NCBI GenBank assembly: GCA_964036195.1
Contig: OZ038455.1
Span: 13,471,855-13,535,854 of the forward strand
DNA: 64,000 nucleotides
Source of the DNA: Sphaerolaimus hirsutus
Taxonomy: Eukaryota; Nematoda; Chromadorea; Monhysterida; Sphaerolaimidae
Direction: 5' to 3'
Positions 1 through 9,870 of the stretch are shown piece after piece (within the stretch, counting starts at the first letter, position 1; every line of letters starts with the position of its first letter). The position numbers and the translations under genes were made by a program. Below the pieces are notes generated by a model that searched no databases, was not told the DNA's origin, and saw nothing but the letters and a program-made list of their open reading frames with translations.

Positions 1-46
1 CAGTGTATTCCCGGATCAATATACCCTATTCTTGATTACTTTATAA

Positions 47-206
47 ACAATTTCCTTGCGATTGCATGGGTATTCAACATTTGTCCCATCTAATCAGAAT
101 TATGTAAGACTTTATGTGACTATTCATCGGACTCGTAACACTCTTCACATAGGTTTTAGCTCAATCGCTATACTGAGCTTGTTCCTTGCAGTTTTGTTTG
201 AGCAGG
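47..206 (+). CDS. Possible N-terminal HG-motif/TM1 exon of the DEG/ENaC channel
   Basis: An open stretch reads LHGYSTFVPSN, then a basic segment (HRTRN), then a hydrophobic run (IAILSLFLAVLFEQ) ending near 206. In DEG/ENaC channels a His-Gly motif sits just before the first membrane helix, and this has the same order and roughly the same spacing. A donor GAGCAGG|gtcaaa would leave phase 1, which fits the next candidate exon at 1073. Against it: an in-frame TAA lies at 44-46 and no AG acceptor lies between it and the HG motif, so the 5' edge cannot be explained by a normal splice site. It may be chance or a degraded exon. Confidence 0.25.
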
Positions 207-719
207 GTCAAAGGACCCTGAAAAGTGTGACGTTGGGTAATAAACATCATCCAATATTTCATAAATACAACTTTGTTAAGTGTCATGCGAAATGTCAAAA
301 TTTCAATCAAAATTTTTTCTTTTTTATTTTGATTGACATTTTACACCACATTTACTTCTTGACTCAATGGCAATCCAAAATTTGAAACCTCAAAATCCTA
401 TGTTCAAAAGTGACTAGCAAAACTCGAAAATGCAATATTCTTGTAGAAAAATCGAAAGTATTCCAAAAAAAATTTGAAAACTTCATTTGAAAATTATTTT
501 TGGGGAAAAACAACTAAATTCCAAAAGTAATTTTAAAAAACACCTAAAAAACCGTAGCACTTTTTACAGATGGTGTGCTATACTTAAGCCCAAACACCCA
601 GCTGCAAAATATCAAGACAAAAAGAACAAATGTGACTGCAGTTGACTTGTATCTTGCGCCAAAAACAAATTAATAGCAGTGCATCAGCATGGCTGCATAT
701 ATTTATGAGAAGCAAAATT

Positions 720-895
720 GTTTTGGCGCTGGCGCTATTGGCGCTTGGCGCCAATATCCTCTGGCGCCATTGGCGCTTGGCGCCGTGGTCTAGAAAAGCG
801 CCATGGCGCTTTTGGCGCTTGGCGCCATTTTGCTCTGGCGCCATTGGCGCTTGGCGCTGGCGCTTGGCGCCAAAGTCCTGGCGCTTTTTCCATCA
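720..895. repeat. GCGCC/GGCGC-rich repeat
   Basis: Dense alternating GGCGCTTGGCGCCA units form imperfect palindromes. The same sequence recurs at 11060-11290, 32400-32560, 34880-34960, 51367-51705, 58499-58806 and 61550-61600. Where ends are clear (51367, 58499) it is a transposon with 8-bp target duplications. Confidence 0.7.
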
Positions 896-1072
896 CTACT
901 TCTGAGGAAAAAAGCACCCTCTTGAATAACACCCCCCTTGAATAACTCCCCTTTGAATAACTCCCCACAAAAACTCGGATTAGCTTCCCTGGGGTCTTAT
1001 TCGAGGATATACGGTAAGTTCATTACGATACGCTCTAAATTTGACGAACTTACTCCAAATTCCATTTTGAAG

Positions 1073-1207
1073 ATGGCGTTCCATGGGCCGACGGCCACCC
1101 CAACGATGTTGTCGACGACGACTGCGTTTGTGTCACCAACAATCTCATGCACTCGTGCAATTGCGCCACAAGTCCGGCACTGGTATCTGTCTGCCAAGTT
1201 ACACAAG
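1073..1207 (+). CDS. C-type-lectin-like exon (C-terminal half of the fold)
   Basis: The 135-bp phase 1-1 exon (acceptor ttttgaag, donor CAAG|gttctg) encodes DGVPWADGHPNDVVDDDCVC, then two short Cys-containing stretches ending VSVCQV. The order W-x-D-G-x-P-N, D-D-C-V, C-x-C and a final V-C-Q resembles the second half of a C-type lectin domain (WxxGxPN...DCV...C...IC). The first half of the fold is not visible, so it lies in an unrecognised exon or is missing. Phase 1 at both ends lets it splice directly to the EGF exon at 2862. The acceptor is weak. Assignment to the channel gene rests on phase and order only. Confidence 0.4.
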
Positions 1208-4200
1208 GTTCTGTTGCATGAAAACATTATGTTCTGAACTATAGCCTCCTAAATACTGTACATGGACAGTTCACGTTGGCAGCGTGCCAACGCCACTCAC
1301 CGAATGTAAGGTACAAAAAATATACCATATTACCTCGAAGTACCCCCAATGGGGTTTATTGTTTCGCCAGCAAAATTTGAGGGGATAATTAGAGGGGGGG
1401 GCTTATTCGAGGGGGGCCTATTATTTCGCCAGAATTTTTTTGAAATTCCCATACTCAGACGTAGAAAAATCAAACATTTACATCGATGTGTATGTGTTTA
1501 CAGGCATATATAACTGTATATATTTACACATAAACCCTTCCCTAATGTCACTCAATAATCGGTTTTCACGTGTTTTCTGCATTGTACAGATCACAAACTG
1601 CGGTATTTGTCATGTACGTTCTCTTTGCATTCAATTTTAGGGGGGGGGGATATTTCGAGGGGGGTTTATTATTCCCTCAGCCAAATTTTAGGGAGTATTT
1701 CGAGGGGGGGTTAATTCGAGGTGATACGGTGCCTTATATTAGAGGTATGTCTGATATTTATTGTGCCAGATTTTGCAGAAATTTAACCAACAGTGAACAA
1801 CAATGCTATTCATTTTTTCAAATTGGAATGTAAGAAAAAGGAGGAACAGGATCAATACAAAACGGTGGAAGTCGACGTAGAGTTATCTCTGTGCCATTCA
1901 GCACCATTTTCATCACTTTCCCACCGTATTTAGAAAACATTTTTATGATTTTGCGCGTCTTGGCACGCATCCAGCTGTATCTTTAATTAGAGGCACACCT
2001 TATATTGGAGATAATATGTATACTTTGTTACCTGAGTACCTGAGCAAAAAAACGTATCTCAGATGGGCCTTTATATACTGTAGATCCTTGAATAAGTCCC
2101 CCGGGGAGTTATTTTTTGGTCAGAAGTTTTTGTGGGGGGAATTATTCGAGGGTGGAGTTATTTTTTGCCAGAATTTCAAGTAAAATGTAGGATAAATTTA
2201 CTGCACAAAGGCGCTCACGTTTAGGATGAGTAAAATGAAAAAAATTATTTACGTTATTTGTACTCAGGAAGGGTGAGTCAGAAATAAATACTTTATGTTT
2301 ACATGTACCGTATATCCTTGAAATACCCCCCCCTGAATAAGCACCACCTCACGAAATACCCTCACGTCTCAGCGAGCTCAGGAAAAATAAACCCCCCTCG
2401 AAATACCCCCGTCTAGAATTAGGTCATGATGTATCGATGTCAATTTGCATCGCAGCCATCGCAGATTTAGTATGTATCTACGTTGATACGGTATAAATAA
2501 ATATATCCTGTTAGGTCACGTTTATTACCAGTTTTGTGTGTGTCAACGCCCATTCGTTACAACCGCACTTCACGAAAATTTCTGCCGAAATAATAACCTC
2601 CCTCTCGAATAAGCTCCCTCGAAATACCTCCCCTCAAAATGATATCCCTTGGAGGGTATTTCGAGGAAATACGGTACTTTGAAAAAAGTTCAGTGCTCTC
2701 AAGTTTCAACAACTATGAATTAGTGATGAAAAATGGCTATGGCGCTTTTGGCGCTTGCTGCCATTTTGCTGTAGCGGCATTTGGGCCTGGCGCTACGCCA
2801 CAAAAAGGTGCCACGGCGCTTTTTGCACTGTTCACTATACTAGCCACAATGTCTCTTACAGTGGAGCCCTGCGAGGCAGTCAACTGCGCCGCGGTGGATT
2901 TGGACGCAACATGTGAGCAAGACCTCACACAAGACACGTTTACCTGCACATGCACAGCGGACTCCGGATTCTTCGGGCCCTACTGCAATGAATGTAGGTC
3001 AATCTGAATTTCACGTCAATTATATATACCGTATTTCCTCAATTTACACCAACCCCCTTGGAAATACACCCTGGCCCCAGATTTAATTGGGCAGATTATC
3101 CCTGAGAGGGAGGACATGGCGGGCGTGTCTGGCCATTCGAGATTTGATTAGGCAGGCACGCCCGCGCCACCCGCCCGTCATGCCAGGCGCCTGACAGCCG
3201 CCGCCCGACCGCCAGGCAGAGTGAGATTTAATTGCGTGCCGGGCGGCAGCTGTCAGGTGCCTGGCAGGACAGGCGTGAACATAAGTTTTAGATACACAAA
3301 CATAAGTTTTGGATACAAAACATAAGATTTGGATACCAAAAACATAAGATTTGGATACATGAAAAATAAGATTTGGATACAAAAAAATATTTGGATACAC
3401 TATGGAAAAAGTCAAACTGAAAACATGAAAAGTTACCTGCCCTGCACCTCTATGTATGTACATGCATATGCAATGTACATGATGTATTTTTTGCTGCTAG
3501 TTTGCATCGCAGCTACACATATAGATACAATAGTTTGTATAGATGTAAAAGACCCTGTAAAGTGTGAAAGATACTGTAAAATACCATGTGACATGTAAAT
3601 GACTCTGTAAAATGTCATTTGTCATGTAAAAAAAACGCCGAATTTCATGTGCTATGTGTAAAAGACCCTGTCTAGTGTCAAATGTCATGTCAAAGACCCT
3701 GTAAAATTTCACGTGTATCCAAATCTTGCACAAAATTGTTTCATGCACAGCGGTGACCACCACAAGCACAAGCACGACCACAACAACGGAAGTACCTCTC
3801 ACACCAAGTGCCGAAGTACAACAGGCGTTGAACGACCTCTCCATTGACATGGATGTGAGCTGCCTGAAAATAATGAGCAGGAAGGGAATCTTGAAATGAA
3901 ATTGAGGCCTCCAATTCTAAAAGTTGACAAGTCCACAAAATGTGATTTTGAGTAAATCACATTATAAGTTTCATATCTAATTCATGGTCTGTGCTGCGTG
4001 TCCAATAAAGTTCCATGTGTTACCGTTAAGTTACCATTATGTTAAGTTACCATAAAGTTCCATATGTTGACAATAAAGTGTCAAATTTTCAGTACATTGT
4101 CTCAACAGATATGCAGAAAAATTGGGTGTTCAAATTGTGTTCAAATTTTGGACTTGTCGACTTTTAGAATTGGACGCCTCAATTGTAAACTGTGTGCAAC

Positions 4201-7200
4201 TAATTAATCACGCAGGAAGACCTGGAAGACGATGTGACGCTGGGAGCGAAAATGTCCGACTCTTTGACATTTGTATTGGCTTCAATGAGTGACGAAGATC
4301 GTATCGCTGCCAGCTGGACGTTTAAACAATTCTATGAATCTTGTGCCTATGAGCAGGAGCCTTGCACCAGGTGAACATTACCTTCAATTAGGTGCACCAG
4401 GTGCCAATCCCAGACCCAGACCAGGTGTCAAATGTCATGCAAAGTGTCAAAAGTCATGTGAAATGCCCTGCAAAATGGCAAACGTACGTTAGTCATTTTG
4501 CAGGGCACTTTCCACTTTCCATAGTCGCACAAAGAAAGCCCCTTATTGCTCAAATTGACAAACGCAGTGCGGACACGACAATGTTCCACGAGGCGAGTGT
4601 AGGCAACTGCGTTCAGTTCAATCCGCCAGTCGCCAACGCGTCCAGCTCCAGTCGGCGGCAAATCAGGTGCGAGTTTCACTTGCTGAAAGGTCAGCTTCAG
4701 TTCAGTTGTGCAGCCGACCCACTTTATGTGAAATTACCACTGCACCGAAAATATGCGCGGTAAATTCAATTCTGTCGCAGGTGGGCCGGCCGGCGCGGGG
4801 GACTCACAATGAAGCTCAAGGCGAACCAGCGTGGCTACCCGCAGTGGGTTCCAACGGGAGGCATGCGCGTTTTCGCACATGCAGCTGATGAAATGGTGTT
4901 CAATCCGTCGCCCGGCGTCGCCCTGGCGCCCGGCACCAATGTCATGATCGGCATCACGCTGGTCAGTTTGGGACACCCTTTGATTGACCATTGCGGTTAA
5001 TTGAACCTGATTCATCGCAGCTGAACAACGAAAAACTAGGTGGCAAATACGGGGAGTGCGTGCGCGAGCCGAATGAAGTCGCCAACTACTTCTACACGGG
5101 ACTCTACGCCACTGAGGTGATTTTCGTGAAGGGGGGTTACAGCTTGACGGAGTATAGGTAACGGAAAATTTCAACTGAAAATTGCATGCATCCAGGTAAC
5201 GTAAAATCAATATCAGTACGGAAAATACTAACCGAAAATTATAAAATTGTCAGTTCGATCCAGATGTGACCATTGACGCTGTGTTTTGGACACAACTTAA
5301 GTTTTGATAGATGAAATCCATGAAAAGTTTGAGTCCTGTTTTTTTTTTTTTACCATCATCCACTCTCATGTAACCAACTTTCCATTGAAATTTTCCATTA
5401 CCTTTTATCCATCAAGCTGTAATCGCACCCCTTCATTAACGATGGCAAACCCTCCAAAAAAAAGTATTTAAATTTTTAAATTTTAACGTGTTTTTTCCAA
5501 AATGAATTTTCGAATTTTCGAATTTTTCCTGACATTAATTTTCGAATTTCGAATTTAATTTTTGAATTTTTGAATTTTCGAATCTTTTTTGGCAATTTTC
5601 GAATTTTTTGGGCTATTTTTCGAATTTTTTCAAATAATTTTCGAATTTTTTTTGAAAAATATTGAATCTGAAGCTTTAAACGCAGAATTGGGACTGTTTT
5701 GGATGTGGGTGACACACTGAGTGTACTCAGTGCATACAGTGCTGACTTCACAAGATACGGGTACTTCTCAAACCAATACTCGAAACCACTCTTATAATCT
5801 CTTTGATCACATCCCTTTTACTTATAAATATGTGCAGTTCCTTTGGGCAGTCCCAGACACCTGTAAAATGCTCTGTGAAATGCCAAGTGTTATGCACATT
5901 GTCTAAAGTCATGGAAATGCTGTGTAAAATTTCAAATATGTTAGCCATTTTCAAGGGCATTTTCATAACTTTTGACAATTGCAAGACATTTCACATTATA
6001 CATTTCAACGTTTTTGGACGTTTTTTTGTTTTGTTTCGCTTTTTCATACGCACCGCGTATCATTTGTCGTTTTATTTTGCACGTTGAACCTATGAGTGCG
6101 TTTTTTTGCCTTGAATTCCCTAAAAAATTCGAAAAGTATTTTCGAATTTTTGAATTTTTGAATTTTCGAATTTTTTGAAAAATAAATTGATTTTTAAGTG
6201 TTTTTTCTAGGGGTGAAATAAAAATTCGAAAATTCCGAAAAAATTCGAAAATTCGAAAATGTTTTCGAATTTTCGAATCTTTTTTTGCCATCGTTACCCT
6301 TCATAGCCAAATCAATTCCGAGCTGACAGGCTTGTCATTGTCAACCCAACTCAAATTGTCAGGGCTGCCTGCTAGCCTGCTTACAAGTCCGCATGGTGGC
6401 TGAGTGCGGCTGCGCCGACCCCCGCTACCCCGCCGGCGACAACATGAAACTTTGTGGCTTGTCGAAGAAGGAGTGCGCTGACAACTTTACTGAGACAGCC
6501 AGACCCGACACATGGGAGGATTGCGTCTGCCCTGAGCCCTGCGTGTAGGTTGTGTTTCTATTAACTATTCGATTTTCAGCCATTTTTTCTGCAACGGCGC
6601 CACGACGCCATATTTCCCGACAGTTTGAGACCTGATGAGCAAAAAGTTAATTATGTCGGGTCGGTAATATTTCTGAAGCTTAGATCCGTCCAATCTGCAA
6701 TGTGTCATACTATATTCTAGAAGTTAACGTGATTCTTCAGAGATAAGCTGATTTGAAAATGATAGTAAATATAATAAATTGGATTCGCATCGCAGCACAC
6801 GCTCCCATTTGTATTCGCCAACGCGGGCGCCCTACATTTCTACAGTGAGTTCGCGAGGCGACGTTTGCCAATCGTAAAGTGTGAACGTGCAATTACAGAA
6901 TACATTTCTTGCAAACGTTCAGCTCGATGTTTGTGACGGCGAAATGTCGGCCGAATCTGTGGGGTTGTGCTATTACAACTACAGCGTGGACGTGACCACC
7001 GTGCACGTGTACCTCGACAGCACAATATACCTGACGTTCATGGAGACACCAGCTATCCCAGTGAGTGTGGATGGGAAAAAGGGGCATCTTCGTGATTAGA
7101 ATTGTGCGATTGAACGTTAAAAGCTCTGATAAAGCGATAATTCCTCTGGAATAAATCCCCTGTATAAATTTCCCGGTGAGAATTACTACGCAAGAGGCTC

Positions 7201-8313
7201 TGGACTCTGGAGATTCAAGAATACGCAGTATCTACCTAAATAATTACTCGGTCCGGCTGAAAAGACCCCTACGGTCATAAAATTTTGACAGGTTAAGGTA
7301 TCAGGTGTTTTGAGTTTTCATCTAAAATTTTACCCTTCTAGCTCCACCCACTGCGGAACTGTGGGGATTACAATTTTGGTCATTTTGTACTCTTGTACAA
7401 ATGGTGCTCTAGCTCAATGCTGCTTTAAGTTGTGATCATGAAACTTTGGCTTGTGTAAGCAACCAGTGTTGGCAATGTGCTGATAGTATTCAACACTTTC
7501 ATCAACATCATTGATATTAAGATAAAATTAATATCCAGATCAGGGTTATGTGCAAGAGACGTGGGAACCGTGATGGGTGTTTTTGGTGATCATCTGAGAT
7601 CATGTTGTATTGCAGTGCTTTTAATGTTGTTTTGAAATGTGCAGTAAATGCATTATGGGAATAAAATTTCCCTATGTTTCCCTATGTTTCATTACTAATG
7701 TGTAGTGGACATATTACCAGTGTTCAATAGACTCCAAGGGGGCTATTTTGAGAAGGATAGGCAGAATGATGAATTTGGTAATGAGAGTAGTGACAGTAAT
7801 GACAATATGGACTAGGCTTATGATATCATAGGTAATGTTAGTTAGTGCTGGCACATTGTCAACACTGGTGGCTTACACTTGCCAAAGTTTCATGATCACA
7901 ACTTAAAGCAGCATTGAGATAGAGCACCATTTGTACATCAGTACAAAATGACCAAAATTGTAACCTCCACAGTTCCGCAGTGGGTGGAGATAGAGAGGTA
8001 AAATTTTTGGTGAAAACTAAAAACACCTGATTACTTAACCTGTCAAAATTTTATGACCGTATCTTACCCCTAGCGAGAATGGCGAGCACTGCCCGGGGAC
8101 TTTTCAGCCGGACCAAGTACATTAATCTTTATGCGATAATATGGCACAAACGTCTGCATGCCCTTGTTCCAGTTCGTGTCACTGCTATCCAACACTGGCG
8201 GGATACTTGGAATATTAGCTGGTATATCTGTGTTCAGCTTCGCTGAGGTACTGTTCTACATGTGTCAAGTTGCATTCACAGCCAGCACTGGTGTCATGGT
8301 GGAGAGGATGTAG
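1073..8313 (+). CDS. DEG/ENaC (amiloride-sensitive) sodium channel with EGF module, 3' part of the gene
   Basis: Phase-consistent exons: 1073-1207 (tentative), 2862-2993, 3751-3854, 4216-4370, 4535-4666, 4781-4961, 5021-5116, 6363-6544, 6796-6844, 6899-7060 and 8173-8313 (stop TAG). Together they encode about 489 residues. The family forms trimeric cation channels with two membrane helices and a large Cys-rich ectodomain. Landmarks: FYESCAYEQEPCT and VGNCVQFNP (the family's C...C and GxCxxFN region), GGMRVFAHAADE and ALAPGTNVMIGI (palm strands), YGECV, CLLACLQ, ECGCADPRYPA, EDCVCPEPC, TFMETPAIP, and TM2 with G-I-S at the selectivity-filter position. The N-terminal part with TM1 is not securely found and may lie left of the window. 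An exon coding a TTTSTSTTTTT linker joins the EGF module to the channel domain. Introns hold several transposons. Confidence 0.85.
1325..1729. mobile_element. TA-flanked CCGTATT-type MITE
   Basis: Ends ccatattacctcgaagtaccc and gaggtgatacgg are inverted copies. The interior shares with 15002-15460 and 53693-54144 the segment around atcacaaactgcggtatttgtcatg, with G runs and TATTTCGAGG units. Confidence 0.6.
2308..2674. mobile_element. TA-flanked CCGTAT-type MITE
   Basis: Begins TA|CCGTATATCCTTGAAATACC and ends GGGTATTTCGAGGAAATACGG|TA; the interior has C-rich CTCGAAATACCCCC units. It lies in the intron just before the EGF exon. Confidence 0.6.
2862..2993 (+). CDS. EGF-like domain exon of the DEG/ENaC gene
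   Basis: The 132-bp exon is bounded by tctcttacag and AATGAAT|gtaggt, phase 1 at both ends. It encodes a six-cysteine module (EPCEAVNC, DATCEQD, FTCTCTADSGFFGPYC) with the usual C-x-C followed by aromatic-Gly-aromatic-Cys of EGF repeats. It splices in phase to the Thr-rich exon at 3751. EGF modules next to the amiloride-sensitive channel domain are known from nematode EGAS proteins; here it is a single repeat. Confidence 0.75.
3283..3400. repeat. Short tandem repeat, unit about 20 bp (cataagatttggatac-a)
   Basis: Six or so imperfect copies of cataagNtttggatacaaa follow one another in an intron of the channel gene. Confidence 0.6.
3540..3715. repeat. Intronic CATGTAAAATGTC / gaccctgtaaa repeat
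   Basis: Repeated gaccctgtaaaatgtcat units. The same family occurs at 4400-4520, 5840-5980, 19505-19640, 36596-36700, 53000-53125, and as clear hairpins at 58011-58205 and 60580-60750. Confidence 0.5.
3751..7060 (+). CDS. DEG/ENaC ectodomain exons (Thr-rich linker, finger, palm, Cys-rich thumb region)
   Basis: Nine exons carry the ectodomain: 3751-3854 (Thr-rich, then PLTPSAEVQQAL), 4216-4370 (acidic start, ends EQEPCT), 4535-4666 (VGNCVQFNP), 4781-4961 (GGLTMKL, GGMRVFAHA, LAPGTNVMIG), 5021-5116 (KYGECVRE), 6363-6544 (ECGCADPRYP, CVCPEPC), 6796-6844 and 6899-7060 (VYLDSTIYLTFMETPAIP). The exon at 6796 can be read in two frames; phase from GT|gtaggt favours VTRSHLYSPTRAPYIS. Cysteine spacing in 6363-6544 matches the thumb region of ASIC/ENaC. 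The acceptor at 4535 (cgcacaaag) is weak but is needed by phase. Confidence 0.8.
5437..6296. mobile_element. hAT-like non-autonomous element, TIR TAACGATGGCAAA, 8-bp TSD CCCTTCAT
   Basis: An 860-bp element inserted in the DEG/ENaC intron between exons 5021-5116 and 6363-6544. It begins TAACGATGGCAAA and ends TTTGCCATCGTTA, flanked on both sides by CCCTTCAT (5429-5436 and 6297-6304). The interior is rich in TTCGAATTTTCGAA runs and has no transposase reading frame. Relatives: 9640-9870 and, as fragments, about 22215, 39417 and 60940. An 8-bp duplication fits the hAT superfamily. Confidence 0.8.
7250..8114. mobile_element. Fold-back element in the last intron of the channel gene
   Basis: Arms of about 250 bp (7250-7490 and 7860-8114) are inverted copies, starting GGTCCGGCTGAAAAG and ending CTTTTCAGCCGGACC. 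The central 370 bp is unique. I found no clear target duplication. Confidence 0.75.
8173..8313 (+). CDS. Last exon of DEG/ENaC gene: TM2, pore and short C-terminus
   Basis: Acceptor cttgttccag, then FVSLLSNTGGILGILAGISV and FSFAEVLFYM, ending VMVERM and TAG at 8311-8313. This is the family's best-conserved segment (LLSxxGGxxGLxxGxSxxSxxE). The G-x-S selectivity-filter tripeptide reads GIS, where ENaC has G/S-x-S and ASIC has GAS. The cytoplasmic tail after TM2 is very short, about 20 residues. Confidence 0.9.
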   Translation, partial: FVSLLSNTGGILGILAGISVFSFAEVLFYMCQVAFTASTGVMVERM

Positions 8314-8405
8314 CTAGCTCGGTGCCTTTCGTGTTTGAGAATGTGTTTATTTGGATGTATCAGTGATTTTCGATGTTACCTTTTATTGTGACAACGTTTT
8401 ACATT

Positions 8406-8411
8406 AATAAA
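8406..8411 (+). promoter_or_regulatory. Polyadenylation signal AATAAA
   Basis: AATAAA lies 93 bases after the TAG of the channel gene, a normal position for a 3' end. Confidence 0.55.
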
Positions 8412-8430
8412 GCCGGAATTAGAGCTTAGC

Positions 8431-9270
8431 GTCGATTGGACGTAAAATGACGACGTGAAATGATGTTGTAAAATTAATTACATGAGAATGGACAAAGATA
8501 CAGTCTTGTAATTTCAGAATAAGATTGTCCTGGTAATTGTGTTAAATGTCCCAAAAAAGATTTGAAAAATATTAAGTAATTAATGTGTTATTAATTGTAC
8601 GTTTAAATTGTATCATTTCACGTCGACATTTCACGTCAAACATTTCACGTCAGCAACTTTTTATGTCAGCAACATTTCATGTGGCATAAAATGTTGATGT
8701 GAACGTAAGTTGTCGAATCTTTTCACGTTGACGTAAAAATATGTTTACTGATAAACATTCTACATCAAAAACATTTTACGTCAAGCTGTAATTGCACTTT
8801 TTTTGTGACGTAAAATGAATACGTAAAATATATTTTAAAGTGAAATGAATGGTAAAAGCGATTTAGTGTGTATAGTATTTCTATTGTAATTGTAACTTTT
8901 CATGTATTATGGTGTAAACCCATTAGTGTATGTTTTTCATGTATTCATAGAAATGCACATTCCTGTGTCCCATTCTGGTGTAGATTGGCTGATTTTGATG
9001 CCTTTTGAGAATGTTGGGGTTAGGGGCCTGGGCTATGACGAATTGTCTTGGTTTGTTCAAATAATACCCCAGTCCTGAGATAAGAAGTGTCTATAAATGG
9101 GTGGTAATTTTGAATGGCCAATCTGCACATTGATTTTGAAGCTTAATAACTCAGACATTTCTGGGCCGATTTGTATCATTCAACACTTCAAATGATCAGG
9201 ACAACCTGCAGATTCAATTGTTGTTACTGAAGTAGTGATGTCTCAATTCCGTATGCCAATTTGACTGGGT
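8431..9270. other. Intergenic stretch with ACGTAAAATG-type low complexity
   Basis: Between the channel gene and kinesin. 8431-8870 is built of degenerate tttcacgtcaNcattt / acgtaaaatg units on both strands. No exon with splice signals was recognised. 8930-9250 includes a segment resembling the centre of the fold-back at 49052 (gtgtcccattctggtgtagattggctgattttgatgcc). Confidence 0.4.
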
Positions 9271-9339
9271 TTTTAAACATGAAAAATAATTTTCTTGAAC
9301 ATGCTATCATATACTCGTGCTATCATTTCAGCAAGTTTT

Positions 9340-9545
9340 TCCATTTCCGTGCTAATTTGATTTTTCCATTTCCGTTTTTCCGGCCTCTTTTTCTGTTTTC
9401 CGGTCGCTGAAATTTGGTTCTGTAGCCGTTTCCGTTTTCCGCCAAGTGCAATTTTTTTCCGTTTTCCGTTTTCCGTTCCATTTTCCAGCCGCTGAAAAAA
9501 AATTTCTGTTTCCGTTTCCGTTTTCCGTAAAAATTTTTTTGACAC
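9340..9545. repeat. TTTCCGTTTTCCG pyrimidine-rich low-complexity tract
   Basis: About 200 bp of TTTCCG/TTTTCCG units. Open reading frames here are by-products of the repeat. Confidence 0.6.
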
Positions 9546-9639
9546 CCTATATTGCACACGCGACATGTGATCTGCTCTCGCGGGCATGTTTAGGGAGACA
9601 TACTGTGATATGGGCACTGTGGCATGTGTAGGGAGTAAC

Positions 9640-9870
9640 GATGGCAAACCCTCTGAAAAAAGTATTAAAATTTTAAAGTGTTTTTTCCAAAATGAATTTT
9701 CAGATTTTTCCTCAATCTAATTTTTCAATTTCGAATTTAGTTTTCGAATTTTTAAATTTTCAAATCTTTTTGGGCAATTTTCGAATTTTTTGGGGTAATT
9801 TTCGAATTTCTCTACATACTTTTCGAATTTTTTAGAAAAATATTGAATTAAGAGCTTTAAGCTGTTGATA
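9640..9870. mobile_element. Partial TAACGATGGC-type element
   Basis: Starts taacgatggcaaaccctctgaaaaaagtattaaaatttt, then TTCGAATTTT units, matching the left part of the element at 5437. The right end was not found. Confidence 0.5.

Noticed and set aside
735-968. Overlapping frames on both strands in the GCGCC block
   Set aside because: Repeat-derived; palindromic GGCGCC gives long frames on both strands.
9273-9647. Minus-strand frame rich in Lys/Glu/Arg
   Set aside because: Entirely made by TTTCCG low-complexity DNA; no splice or start context.
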